In this document: positions 1-9,351 of the stretch, piece after piece
Numbering within the stretch: position 1 is the stretch's first letter
How the letters are laid out: each line of letters starts with the position of its first letter
From: Halomonas halophila
GTDB lineage: Bacteria; Pseudomonadota; Gammaproteobacteria; Pseudomonadales; Halomonadaceae
DNA: 11,424 nt
Direction: 5' to 3'
Assembly (NCBI GenBank): GCA_002433675.1
Contig: DJIP01000217.1
Span: 6,042 to 17,465 of the forward strand
The notes under the pieces: model-generated
The model's input: the letters and a program-made list of their open reading frames with translations, nothing else
The model's database searches: none
What the model was told of the DNA's origin: nothing
Position numbers and translations under genes: made by a program

Positions 1-900
1 CAGCGCCTCGGTCTCGTTGGACGGGGTGTCGGTGCGCGCCTCCAGGCGGAACTCCAGGTTGGCGGTGGCACCGACGATACGCTTGGCGGCGGCGGTGTCC
101 TGTACGCCGGGCAACTCGACCACGATGCGATCCGGGCCCTGGCGCTGCACCAGCGGTTCGGCCACGCCGAGCTCGTTGACGCGGTTGCGCAGGGTGGTCA
201 GGTTCTGGTTGATCGCATAGTCCTGGATCTCGTCCACGGACGCGTCGGTCAGGGTCATCGCCAGGCTGGCGCCGCGTTCACGCTCGACGTCCTGGTACTG
301 GAAGTCGGGGAATTCGCGGCGAATCAGCGTTTCGGCGGCGTCGCGGTCCTCGGCGTTCATGAAGTCCAGCGAGATGGTGCGGCCATCGATCTCGGTATTG
401 CGGTAGCGGATGCGCTCGTCACGCAGGGTCTCGCGCATCGCGCTGGCGTTGACCTCGAGACGCTGGTTGACCGCTGCTTCCATGTCCACTTCCAAAAGGA
501 AGTGCACGCCACCACGCAGGTCCAGACCAAGGGTCATGGGCGAGGCCGCCAGCGAAGACAACCACTCAGGGGTGGACTCCGCCAGGTTCAGCGCGACCAC
601 ATAGTCCTCGCCGAGCTGCTGGGCGATCAGGTCACGGGCGGGGATCTGGTCCTCGGCGTCTTTCAGCCGGATCAGCAGGCTGTTGGGCTCCTGTTCCACC
701 GTCTTGACGTCGATGTCCGCCTCGGCCAGGGCCTGTTCGAGGCTCTGCTGTCGGGATTCGGAGAGGCTCAGCTCGCCACGATCACTGCTGATCTGGACCG
801 CTGGGTCTTCGGGAAACAGATTGGGAAGGGAGTAGACGAGGCCGACAAGAAGTACCACCAGGATCAGCAGGTACTTCCATAAAGGGTAACGATTGAGCAT
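1..900 (-). CDS. secD: Protein translocase subunit SecD, N-terminal 300 residues (gene runs off the left edge)
   Basis: SecD works with SecF and YajC in the inner membrane, where it uses the proton gradient to help pull exported proteins through SecYEG. The frame opens with ATG at 900 and stays open for 300 codons to base 1. Residues about 8-29 form a hydrophobic first membrane segment. Residues 30-123 are the start of the periplasmic region. Residues 124-138 read LGLDLRGGVHFLLEV, the conserved SecD motif that opens the P1 domain. Residues 237-265 (LRNRVNELGVAEP, then RIVVELPGVQD) are also typical. Family members are about 615 residues long, so roughly half is present and secF is expected beyond the edge. 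No strong Shine-Dalgarno lies before the ATG; there is only a weak GAGGG about 13 nt upstream. The gene follows yajC on the same strand with an unusually long 186-bp gap. Family assignment is secure. Confidence 0.97.
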   Translation of the reverse strand, partial: MLNRYPLWKYLLILVVLLVGLVYSLPNLFPEDPAVQISSDRGELSLSESRQQSLEQALAEADIDVKTVEQEPNSLLIRLKDAEDQIPARDLIAQQLGEDYVVALNLAESTPEWLSSLAASPMTLGLDLRGGVHFLLEVDMEAAVNQRLEVNASAMRETLRDERIRYRNTEIDGRTISLDFMNAEDRDAAETLIRREFPDFQYQDVERERGASLAMTLTDASVDEIQDYAINQNLTTLRNRVNELGVAEPLVQRQGPDRIVVELPGVQDTAAAKRIVGATANLEFRLEARTDTPSNETEAL

Positions 901-1047
901 CGGGGCTCTGCCCTCAGGTTGCTGACAAATAAGGGAAAGCCGGGGGCGTTCAGGAGGTGCTCCGGGGACTTTCCAAAGCGAAGGGTGCGGCTGCCTCGCC
1001 AACGCGCGACAGCCGACCGATCGGCTCCCCCCGCGTCAGCATGGGGC

Positions 1048-1075
1048 CCCCTTCGGCCGCACAGGACCGAAGGGG
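1048..1075 (-). other. Intercistronic hairpin between yajC and secD
   Basis: A perfect 9-bp inverted repeat (CCCCTTCGG / CCGAAGGGG) with a 10-nt loop starts 11 nt after the yajC stop codon. No T-run follows on either strand, so it is not a textbook terminator. It could protect the yajC message or reduce read-through into secD. A second, weaker inverted repeat (AGCCGA / TCGGCT, 4-nt loop) lies at 1013-1028. The function is inferred only. Confidence 0.5.
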
Positions 1076-1086
1076 AATGACACCAA

Positions 1087-1425
1087 TCAGATGGACTTGA
1101 TAGTGCCCTTGGGCAGCACGGCGGCCACGGCATTCTTCTGCACGCTGACTTCGGTGCCTTCGCTGATTTCCATGGCGAGGAACTCGCTGTCGTCGCTGAC
1201 CCGGGTGATGCGGCCCATCAGACCACCGCCGATGACGATCTCGTCACCCTTGGACAGACCAGCGATCAGCTGCTTGTGCTGCTTGGCGCGCTTGGCCTGG
1301 GGACGCCACAGCAGGAAGTAGAAGATCAGCACGAAGCCGACCAGCATCACGATCTGGGCGATACCACCACCGGCGGCAGCGCCGGCATCCTGGGCCAGGG
1401 CCGGGGAGATGAAGAAGTCCAACAT
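1087..1425 (-). CDS. yajC: Sec translocon accessory subunit YajC
   Basis: This is a 112-residue protein, the usual size for YajC, a small single-pass inner-membrane partner of the SecDF complex. After a short start with Ala/Gly-rich residues 9-22, residues about 23-40 form one hydrophobic membrane helix. This is followed by the family hallmark RPQAKRAKQHKQL at 41-53, with a basic cytoplasmic face. The soluble tail (54-112) has the expected GDEIVIGGGLMGRI stretch (60-73). The ATG at 1425 is preceded by AGGAG at a spacing of about 10 nt. It lies between tgt (66-bp gap) and secD on the same strand, the standard gammaproteobacterial order. The identification is secure. Confidence 0.97.
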   Translation of the reverse strand: MLDFFISPALAQDAGAAAGGGIAQIVMLVGFVLIFYFLLWRPQAKRAKQHKQLIAGLSKGDEIVIGGGLMGRITRVSDDSEFLAMEISEGTEVSVQKNAVAAVLPKGTIKSI

Positions 1426-1491
1426 GTACGACGGTCTCCTGAAGTCGTGAGGGAAAGGGAGTCTGACGGCCGGCGGCTGCCGACCGGGTCA

Positions 1492-3743
<2,252 letters not shown>

Positions 3744-3797
3744 GGGAATTCGCAAGTCGTCAGGCGGGATGAAGGATGCCAAAGGCGCACAAGGATA

Positions 3798-3827
3798 CCG
3801 TTTCCTGACCGCCACGTCAGGAAACGG
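3798..3827 (-). terminator. Perfect 12-bp hairpin between the DASS transporter and queA (possible terminator or operator)
   Basis: CCGTTTCCTGAC and GTCAGGAAACGG pair perfectly over 12 bp around a 6-nt loop, about 100 nt after the transporter stop codon and 54 nt before the queA start. On the minus strand the stem is followed by TATCCTTGTG, which is only mildly T-rich. It could therefore be a weak or Rho-assisted terminator for the transporter, or an operator or leader hairpin for queA. A perfect stem of this length is not expected by chance in a window this size. Confidence 0.5.
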
Positions 3828-3904
3828 CGTCGATCTTGTGTCACGACCACGCCATCAGCGTCAATCCGAATCGGCTATCCGGGTGACGGGCAGCGCAGCC
3901 GGGT

Positions 3905-3923
3905 CGATGGCCAGGGGCCATCG
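3905..3923 (-). other. Hairpin immediately after the DASS transporter stop
   Basis: CGATGGCC and GGCCATCG form an 8-bp perfect stem with a 3-nt loop, starting 6 nt after the TAG stop codon (3930-3932) of the upstream gene. No T-run follows. The position suggests 3'-end protection of the transporter message, or part of a two-hairpin end together with the stem at 3798-3827. Confidence 0.4.
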
Positions 3924-3929
3924 GAGTGG

Positions 3930-5384
3930 CTACCACAGCAGCAGGATCAGTCCATAGGCCATCAGCGTCACCACCACTGTACTGATCAGGTTGAGGGCGA
4001 AGCCGGCACGAATCATCGACTGAATCTTCATATGGCCGGTGCCGAAGACGATGGCGTTGGGTGGTGTGGCCACCGGCATCATGAAGGCGCAACTGGCGGC
4101 GATGGCGGCGGGCACGGTGATCAGCATCACCGGCAGATCCAGCGACAGCGCCAGGGCGCCGAGCAGCGGCAGGAAGGCCGCCGCGGTGGCGGTGTTGGAG
4201 GTCACCTCGGTGAGGAAGATGATCACCAGCACCACGCCGCCAATGATTGCCAGCACCGGCAGGGCGCCGAGGATCGACAGCTGGTTGGCGATCCACTCGG
4301 CCAGCCCCGACTTGCTGATCGCGCCGGCCAGCGCCAGGCCGCCGCCGAACAGCAGAAGGATGCCCCAGGGCAGCTTCACCGCGTCTTCCCACACCATCAG
4401 CGCCTCGCCGGAACGCCGGCCGGACGGAATCAGGAACAGCGCCATGCCGGCGACGATGGCGATGGTGGTGTCGGACAGCCAGGAGGCGCCCATGTCATTG
4501 AGCAGCGGGCGCAGGATCCACAGCGCCGCCGCGGCCAGAAACAGCAGGCCGACACGACGTTCAGCGGCGCTCATCGGGCCCATCTCGGCGAGCTGGTCCT
4601 TGATCAGGTTGTCGCTGTCACCCTTGCCGACGGTCAGCGAGAAGCCGCCGCGGGACAGCCACCACCAGGTCAGCGTCATCATCACCACGCTGATGGGCAC
4701 CCCGACCAGCATCCACTGGGCGAAGCCCAGGTCGATGCCGCGGTCATCGGCGAGGTAGCCGGCCAGCAGGGCGTTGGGCGGCGTGCCGATCAGGGTCGCC
4801 ACACCACCGATGCTGGCCGAATAGGCGATGCCCAGCAGCAGCGCGGTGGCAAAGCGGCGCAGCTCATCTGGGTCGGAATCCTCGAGCAGACTCAGCACCG
4901 AGATGCCGATGGGCAGCATCATGATCGAGGTGGCGGTGTTGGACACCCACATGCTGAGAAAACCGGTGGCGATCATGAAGCCGGCGATCTGGCGCTTGGG
5001 CTCGCTGCCGACGACCTTCAGCACGTGCAGGGCGATACGCTTGTGCAGGTTCCAGGTCTGCATCGCGATACCGAGCAGGAAGCCGCCAAGGAACAGATAG
5101 ATGATCGGGTTGGCGTAGCTGGCCGCGACCTCCTTGATGCTGCCGATGCCCACCGCCGGGGCCAGCACCAGGGGAATCAGCGAGGTCACCGGGATCGGGA
5201 TCGCCTCGGTGGACCACCAGCTGGCCATCAGCAGTGCCATGCCGACGCAGCCCCAGGCGGCATGGGACATGTCGCCGGGCGGTGGCAGCACCAGGGTGGC
5301 GATCAACAACAGCGGACCCAGCACTAGCCCGATGCGGCTGGCGATGGACGGATGGGGAACGGCTTCATTGCGAGTGTCAGCCAT
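3930..5384 (-). CDS. DASS/SLC13 family anion:sodium symporter (di-/tricarboxylate type)
   Basis: This is a 484-residue polytopic inner-membrane protein with about 11-12 hydrophobic segments and no signal peptide. Two inverted-repeat halves each carry the family's Ser-Asn-Thr binding motif: SNTAT at 148-152 and SNTAT at 396-400. Each is followed further on by a TPPN loop (201-204 and 440-443). These are the sodium and carboxylate binding elements known from the VcINDY type of divalent anion:Na+ symporter. The usual substrates are succinate, malate, fumarate or citrate, but the exact substrate cannot be read from sequence. The start at 5384 is chosen because GGAG lies about 7 nt upstream. The ATG four codons earlier (5396) lacks such a site. 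It lies upstream of queA on the same strand but across a hairpin-containing 186-bp gap, so it is probably a separate unit. A weak promoter-like TTGACC lies upstream near 5490 on the minus strand. Confidence 0.93.
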   Translation of the reverse strand: MADTRNEAVPHPSIASRIGLVLGPLLLIATLVLPPPGDMSHAAWGCVGMALLMASWWSTEAIPIPVTSLIPLVLAPAVGIGSIKEVAASYANPIIYLFLGGFLLGIAMQTWNLHKRIALHVLKVVGSEPKRQIAGFMIATGFLSMWVSNTATSIMMLPIGISVLSLLEDSDPDELRRFATALLLGIAYSASIGGVATLIGTPPNALLAGYLADDRGIDLGFAQWMLVGVPISVVMMTLTWWWLSRGGFSLTVGKGDSDNLIKDQLAEMGPMSAAERRVGLLFLAAAALWILRPLLNDMGASWLSDTTIAIVAGMALFLIPSGRRSGEALMVWEDAVKLPWGILLLFGGGLALAGAISKSGLAEWIANQLSILGALPVLAIIGGVVLVIIFLTEVTSNTATAAAFLPLLGALALSLDLPVMLITVPAAIAASCAFMMPVATPPNAIVFGTGHMKIQSMIRAGFALNLISTVVVTLMAYGLILLLW

Positions 5385-5678
5385 GGGCGACTCCATTCTG
5401 GGCTGGACGCGGGTCTCGTTGACCAGGGGCTTGGTTGACCTGGGGCAGGCGGGCCGCAGTCTACCAAGGTCTAACCCGAGCGGGCGAGGGTCAAGACATG
5501 AAGGAATGACCCAACTGCTGCAAGGGAGCCGAAACCGCCGGCCAGTGGGGCTTCGACTGACAGCGGCCGAGTCCGGTGCTGGGCGAGATGCGGCGGGTGT
5601 CGCGTCCGGCAGGGGCGGGAGTCGCCTCGACAACGGCGCCATCGGCCCCGACAGGCGCCACCGAGCGGCTCAGGGGAA

Positions 5679-5706
5679 TTGACCTCTGGCGCCACCCACG
5701 TATAAT
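5679..5706 (+). promoter_or_regulatory. sigma70-type promoter of tRNA-Leu
   Basis: TTGACC at 5679-5684 and a perfect TATAAT at 5701-5706 are separated by 16 nt, directly upstream of the tRNA gene. The bases just after the -10 box (CCTCGCCCG) are GC-rich, like the discriminator of stable-RNA promoters under stringent control. Transcription probably starts near 5713, a few bases before the mature 5' end. Confidence 0.85.
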
Positions 5707-5717
5707 CCTCGCCCGTT

Positions 5718-5804
5718 GCCGGTGTGGCGGAATTGGTAGACGCAGCGGATTCAAAATCCGCCGCTGGAAACAGTGTGTCGGTTCGAGTCCGACCACCGGC
5801 ACCA
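5718..5804 (+). tRNA. tRNA-Leu, anticodon CAA
   Basis: The 87-nt gene folds as a complete class II tRNA. Its parts are acceptor GCCGGTG/CACCGGC (7 of 7 pairs), a D arm with GGTAGAC, and an anticodon stem GCGGA/TCCGC around loop TTCAAAA with anticodon CAA at 5752-5754. The long variable arm (CGCTGGAAACAGTG) is typical of leucine tRNAs. The T arm is GTCGG/CCGAC around TTCGAGT, with discriminator A and encoded CCA at 5802-5804. It reads the UUG codon. It stands alone, with no second tRNA nearby. I saw no clear intrinsic terminator just after it. Confidence 0.98.
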
Positions 5805-6046
5805 TTCCCAATGCAGTTCGTGTATTCCCTCCTTACGCTCGTTTTCCCCTATCTGCAGTTCCCTTTTGTCAGAGCCTGAACGCATGTCGCGATGAACGTC
5901 ATGAGTCCATGCAACCGACTAAAGCCGACCAGTGGTTTGTGGCATCGGGATGTCGTCGAGTCGCAATGCCGTCGGTTGCCTCAGTGACCATGCTTTTCCT
6001 GGTTGGGAAACGCCATTGATTCCGGGGGCGTCCGATGCATGACCGC

Positions 6047-6157
6047 TCACCGGTGCAGGCAGTCAGCTGCCCGTTTCGCGTCGTAGGCGTTCGCGGGCTC
6101 TATCCGGCGGAAGCGCTTGATGAAGTAGACGCCGTCTACACGTATCGCTGTTGGCAC
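6047..6157 (-). CDS. Possible small protein, 36 residues, unknown function
   Basis: A GTG at 6157 opens a 36-codon frame ending in TGA at 6047-6049. GGAG (6166-6169) lies 8 nt before the GTG, a good ribosome-binding site. The product begins MPTAIRVDGVYFIKRFRR, is strongly basic, and has alternating hydrophobic residues in its first half and an Ala/Lys/Arg helix-like end (AYDAKRAADCLHR). About 75% of codons end in G or C, as in the surrounding genes. Overlapping frames read as noise. I do not recognise the protein. The frame is open 13 codons further upstream but without a start codon. It follows the terminator-like hairpin at 6172-6236 on the same strand. It could be a real small protein, the tail of a decayed gene, or chance. 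Confidence 0.35.
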   Translation of the reverse strand: MPTAIRVDGVYFIKRFRRIEPANAYDAKRAADCLHR

Positions 6158-6171
6158 GTTCCGTTCTCCAG

Positions 6172-6236
6172 AAACGAAAACGCCCCAGGGCTCGGCTCAT
6201 CCCGGGATGTATGGGATGGCTTACTGCCAGGGGCGT
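6172..6236 (-). terminator. Terminator-like hairpin with T-rich tail (minus strand)
   Basis: On the minus strand, ACGCCCC (6236-6230) pairs with GGGGCGT (6186-6180), and the inner part can form CATCCC / GGGATG. The stem is followed at once by a T-rich tail (TTTTCGTTTC, 6180-6171). No gene ends just before it on that strand. The next element is the Shine-Dalgarno of the small ORF 2 nt beyond the tail, an arrangement seen in attenuators. A competing 8-bp inverted repeat (6223-6230 with 6256-6263) overlaps its 5' arm. Confidence 0.4.
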
Positions 6237-6686
6237 GGATGCCGGAAACTTAGTTCTGGCAGTGGATGGCGTCAAGTTTGCTTGAGCCGGTAGTCTTGGC
6301 ACTAGCGACTCGAGATAGACCAAAGCGGCCCCTCCCCAATGGGCAACCTGATAGATCGCCCAAGCTCGGGTCAGCAGATTATGAGGGGCGGTCTTGTGAG
6401 CCCGTTCGATAAGTCGACCGTCCTATTCGCTCAAGATGTTCAAGGCGCTCAAGCCTGATTCTAAGGCATGCACCGAACGCGTCTCGGTAGGTGGCTGTGA
6501 CAATACGTGCCGATGTTGTATGCCAGATTAGTGGTCCTGTCTTAGTCTGTTTATCTCCTTTTTCTTCGGTGTTTGTAAGTAATAAACCTTCCTTGCATTC
6601 CCCTGGCTCGTAGGGCCCCGCCGGACAATCTGGCTAGGCTGTAAGTTGATTCAGGCCTTATGACAACAAGATAAAAGGGTGGACCC

Positions 6687-8348
6687 ATGCTCAATAAAAC
6701 GTTGCTTGCGTTGTCGGTTGCCGGCACCAGTCTTGGTGTTTGTGCCGATACCATCGTGATTCATGATGCCAACGGCTACGGTTTCGATGCCCATCGCCAA
6801 CTGGTGAGCTTTACCACCCTTATCGTCGAGGATGGCAAGGTGGTGGCACGAGGCGATGAGCAACTGCTATCGCAGTATCCTGAACCACAGGCAACGATCG
6901 ATGCGGGAGGCCGCACGCTGTTGCCTGGCCTGATCGACGCCCACGGCCATCTGATGGGGCTCGGCTATGGCCTGCTCGAGGTCGAACTGCGGGGCCTGAC
7001 GTCGGCCGAGCAGAGCGCCCGAGAAGTCGCCGACTTCGCCGCGGCGAATCCAGACCTGGAATGGATTCGCGGCAGGGGCTGGAATCAGGTGCTGTGGGAC
7101 GGCAAGGCATTTCCCACCGCGCAAGTGCTCGATGAAGTGGTTGGCGATCGTCCTGTGGTGCTGAGTCGAGTGGATGGGCATGCGATCTGGGTCAACAGCA
7201 AGGCCATGGAAATGGCAGGCGTGGATGGCGGCACCCAGGCACCGGAAGGGGGTGAGATCCTTCGTGATGATGCCGGCACACCGACCGGCGTTTTCATCGA
7301 CAATGCCGAGTTGCTTATCACCGACAAGATTCCCCCGCGCAGTGCACAGGAAATGGCCAAGGCCTTCGATACCGCCGTGGCTCATCTGCAGGAGCTTGGC
7401 ATCACCGGGATGCACGATGCCGGCGCCAGCGCCGCCGAGCTTGAGATGTACCGGTCCAGGGCCGATGCAGGTGAGTTGGGGGTGCGCATCTACCCGATGG
7501 TGTCATCGAGCGACCCGAAGCTTGACGAGATTCTCGCGCAGGGTATCCACGACGACCCCGAGGACTGGCTGGATATTCGCAGCGTCAAGATCTATGCAGA
7601 CGGTGCCCTCGGCAGCAGAGGAGCGGCGCTGCTGGCGCCCTACAGTGATCGACCCGATTCCAGCGGACTGATGATCCAGAATCAGGACGCCCTGCAGGCG
7701 CTGGTCGATCAGGTCAGTAGCCAGGGCTTCCAGGCCAATATGCACGCGATAGGCGACCGGGCCAATCGTGTCGCTCTGGACGTTTATGCGCGTAGCCTGG
7801 AGCAGGACCCCCAGCGGCGTGAGCTTCGCCATCGCATCGAGCATGCGCAGGTGGTGAGCGTCGATGATATACCGCGATTTACGGAACTTGGCGTCATTCC
7901 CTCGATGCAGCCCACCCATGCTACCAGTGACAAGAACATGGCCGGTGACCGGCTAGGCCAGGAGCGTCTTGCCGGTGCCTACGCCTGGCGCTTTTTCATG
8001 GACAGCGGTAGTCGTATCGCAGCGGGTTCCGACTTTCCGGTCGAGCCAGCCAACCCCTTTTACGGTCTGCACGCCGCCGTGACTCGGGAAGACCGCGACG
8101 ACCAGCCCGAAGGAGGCTGGCTGCCGGGACAGAAGCTCACCGTGGCCGAAGCCCTGCGTGGCTTTACCGTCGATGCGGCCTACGCGGCGCACCAGGAGGG
8201 TAGCCTGGGTGGCTTGATGCCGGGGCAGTGGGCAGATTTTGTGCTGGTGGATACCGATATTCTGCGTGTCGATCCGGCGGAACTCTGGCAAACCCAGGTG
8301 AGTGAAACCTGGATTGCCGGAGAGCGAGTATTTGTGCGGGACCGCTAG
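6687..8348 (+). CDS. Periplasmic YtcJ/NfdA-type metal-dependent amidohydrolase
   Basis: The 553-residue product belongs to the amidohydrolase superfamily (Amidohydro_3, relatives of YtcJ and N-substituted formamide deformylase), which hydrolyse C-N bonds in small amides or related compounds. A Sec signal peptide is visible: Lys4, a hydrophobic core at 5-18, and VCA before a likely cut after Ala20. Mature residues about 21-80 form the beta-sandwich part. LPGLIDAHGHL (79-89) carries the HxH metal pair His86/His88. SVKIYADGALGSRGA (299-313) carries the conserved Lys301. His353 (MHAIGDRA), His386 (RIEHAQ) and Asp449 (AAGSDFPV) complete the site. The end (MPGQWADFVLVD) is typical of the family. 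The ATG is preceded by GGGTGG at 6678-6683. The gene is monocistronic, with nothing following on its strand for 1 kb. Substrate unknown. Confidence 0.93.
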   Translation: MLNKTLLALSVAGTSLGVCADTIVIHDANGYGFDAHRQLVSFTTLIVEDGKVVARGDEQLLSQYPEPQATIDAGGRTLLPGLIDAHGHLMGLGYGLLEVELRGLTSAEQSAREVADFAAANPDLEWIRGRGWNQVLWDGKAFPTAQVLDEVVGDRPVVLSRVDGHAIWVNSKAMEMAGVDGGTQAPEGGEILRDDAGTPTGVFIDNAELLITDKIPPRSAQEMAKAFDTAVAHLQELGITGMHDAGASAAELEMYRSRADAGELGVRIYPMVSSSDPKLDEILAQGIHDDPEDWLDIRSVKIYADGALGSRGAALLAPYSDRPDSSGLMIQNQDALQALVDQVSSQGFQANMHAIGDRANRVALDVYARSLEQDPQRRELRHRIEHAQVVSVDDIPRFTELGVIPSMQPTHATSDKNMAGDRLGQERLAGAYAWRFFMDSGSRIAAGSDFPVEPANPFYGLHAAVTREDRDDQPEGGWLPGQKLTVAEALRGFTVDAAYAAHQEGSLGGLMPGQWADFVLVDTDILRVDPAELWQTQVSETWIAGERVFVRDR

Positions 8349-8429
8349 AAGAAAAGGCGCCCCATACAAGATGGAGCAACGCCGATATGCGGTGGTTGCG
8401 GTGAAGGGGGAAGACGCCTGTTTACTCGT

Positions 8430-9035
8430 TCACGATGGCTCGATTTCAGTCTGACTTAGAGCAGTGATGGCGGTCTCGGCCAGGCCCACCAGCGATGAAA
8501 TGTCCAGCAGCGAAGAGTGATGATACTCGGCGAGGCCGGGTTGGGTCCGCCAGTAGCGGGAGTCCTGACCATCGATCTCCCACCCTGGCGGAATGTCCTG
8601 GACATCTCGTGGCTCGATGCTGAACGAGGCCACCAGCCCTTCGCCCTGATGCCAGCTGAGGAGTGTGGTCAGTGGCTGGCCGTTGTCACGGTTGATAAAG
8701 CACCGAAACAATCCTTGGGTCCAGACGTTCTGGGGGCTAGGTTGCTGTTCCGGGGCGAGTTCGCCGATGGAGAGTTCGCGCCAGACGGTGCCCTTGATCA
8801 ATGGCTTCCAGATGCGTTTCGACGCCTTCAGCAGGACTTCCAGATAATCGTTGCGGATCTGATGCGCCAGAATCAGCGTATTGCAGTGGTTGATGAGTTC
8901 GTCCCACTGCATGCCGACCGCCAGGTGTTCCAGCTCATGGGCGAGCAGGGCGTCCACGGCGTGTCGTGTGGAAGGGTGCTGGAGGTAGTCGTGAAGCGGG
9001 TCGGACAGTTTCAGGTCGTGGCGAGAGGTTTTCAT
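8430..9035 (-). CDS. Hypothetical protein, 201 residues, with an HELEH motif
   Basis: I do not recognise this protein. It has no signal peptide or membrane segment and looks like a soluble cytoplasmic protein. Residues 22-75 appear mostly helical. The rest contains many Trp, Gln and Pro residues and seems mixed alpha/beta. Residues 33-37 read HELEH, which matches the HExxH zinc-peptidase pattern, though no other protease feature supports that role. The start at 9035 is chosen because AGGG lies 8 nt upstream and the sequence reads sensibly from there. The frame stays open to a TTG at 9131, but that stretch consists largely of inverted repeats. The gene converges on the amidohydrolase (81-bp gap) and diverges from the kinase gene. 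The antisense frame is open too, but the minus frame has the better start and composition. Confidence 0.72.
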   Translation of the reverse strand: MKTSRHDLKLSDPLHDYLQHPSTRHAVDALLAHELEHLAVGMQWDELINHCNTLILAHQIRNDYLEVLLKASKRIWKPLIKGTVWRELSIGELAPEQQPSPQNVWTQGLFRCFINRDNGQPLTTLLSWHQGEGLVASFSIEPRDVQDIPPGWEIDGQDSRYWRTQPGLAEYHHSSLLDISSLVGLAETAITALSQTEIEPS

Positions 9036-9055
9036 ATCGGTCCCTGCTGGGAAGA

Positions 9056-9112
9056 GGGGCAGAATGCCACCTCTTGCCCCGAAAAGCGGTGCGACGGCGT
9101 CCATGCCGTCGC
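9056..9112 (-). promoter_or_regulatory. Two-hairpin 5' leader of the hypothetical gene
   Basis: GCGACGGC / GCCGTCGC (9091-9098 with 9105-9112) form 8 perfect pairs with a 6-nt loop. GGGGCA / TGCCCC (9056-9061 with 9075-9080) form 6 pairs with a 13-nt loop. Both lie 20-80 nt upstream of the chosen ATG on the minus strand, so they would be in its untranslated leader. They could be an operator, an RNA control element, or chance. The role is inferred. Confidence 0.3.
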
Positions 9113-9351
9113 TGACTTGTCGCTCGACCAATCCGTGGTCGGCAGGATCAGAATAGTCCCCTCAGACGGCTTGGCTCTTGACCAGGATCAGGTGGCCATG
9201 AGCATGGTTGTGCGATAGCGCTACTTTTCTGTTTTTTGGGCACAAATGGTCTCGGATGGCGGAAAATTCAGGAGATTGCGCTTGGCTTCAGCGCACCGTG
9301 GCCGTGTGTAAAGGGCGGAAGCGAGTCTTGTCGGCCGGCTTTACAAGGGGC

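Larger units (their letters stand above)
5805..6686. other. 882-bp stretch without a conventional gene
   Basis: No frame here gives a recognisable protein of 60 residues or more. What I see is listed separately: a possible 36-codon ORF (6047-6157) and a terminator-like hairpin (6172-6236), both on the minus strand. Further inverted repeats lie at 6223-6263 and 6318-6393. Bases about 6535-6600 are clearly AT-richer than the surroundings and probably contain the promoter of the downstream amidohydrolase, though no convincing -35/-10 pair stands out. The position next to a tRNA 3' end is a common integration site, but I found no repeat of the tRNA end, integrase or transposase to support an island boundary. 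Confidence 0.6.

Noticed and set aside
5461..5495. Possible promoter of the DASS transporter on the minus strand (TTGACC with a weak -10)
   Set aside because: The -10 candidate matches at only about half its positions, so it was not listed as a feature.
5491..5811. A 106-codon minus-strand frame beginning with a VVGLEPTHCFQRRILNPL segment
   Set aside because: This segment is the reverse complement of the tRNA-Leu gene, a well-known source of false protein annotations.
5899..5991. A 30-codon minus-strand frame with AGGA before its ATG
   Set aside because: Third-position GC is only about half, unlike real genes here, and the product shows no recognisable character. Frames of this length are common by chance.
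6063..6323. An 86-codon minus-strand frame overlapping the small ORF
   Set aside because: It needs a TTG start, its composition is noise-like, and the overlapping 36-codon frame has a better ribosome-binding site and codon pattern.
6718..6729. Bases resembling the tRNA-Leu 3' end (CCGGCACCA) as a possible attachment site
   Set aside because: Only 9 bases match, they lie inside the amidohydrolase signal peptide coding region, and no integrase is present.
8517..9218. A 233-codon plus-strand frame opposite the hypothetical gene
   Set aside because: The minus-strand frame has a plausible ribosome-binding site and better composition. The plus frame begins without one and looks like its shadow.
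9307..9345. Inverted arms TGTAAAG/CTTTACA upstream of the kinase as an operator
   Set aside because: Seven-base arms at this spacing are expected by chance in the window, and no regulator gene is nearby. It is mentioned only in the gap description.
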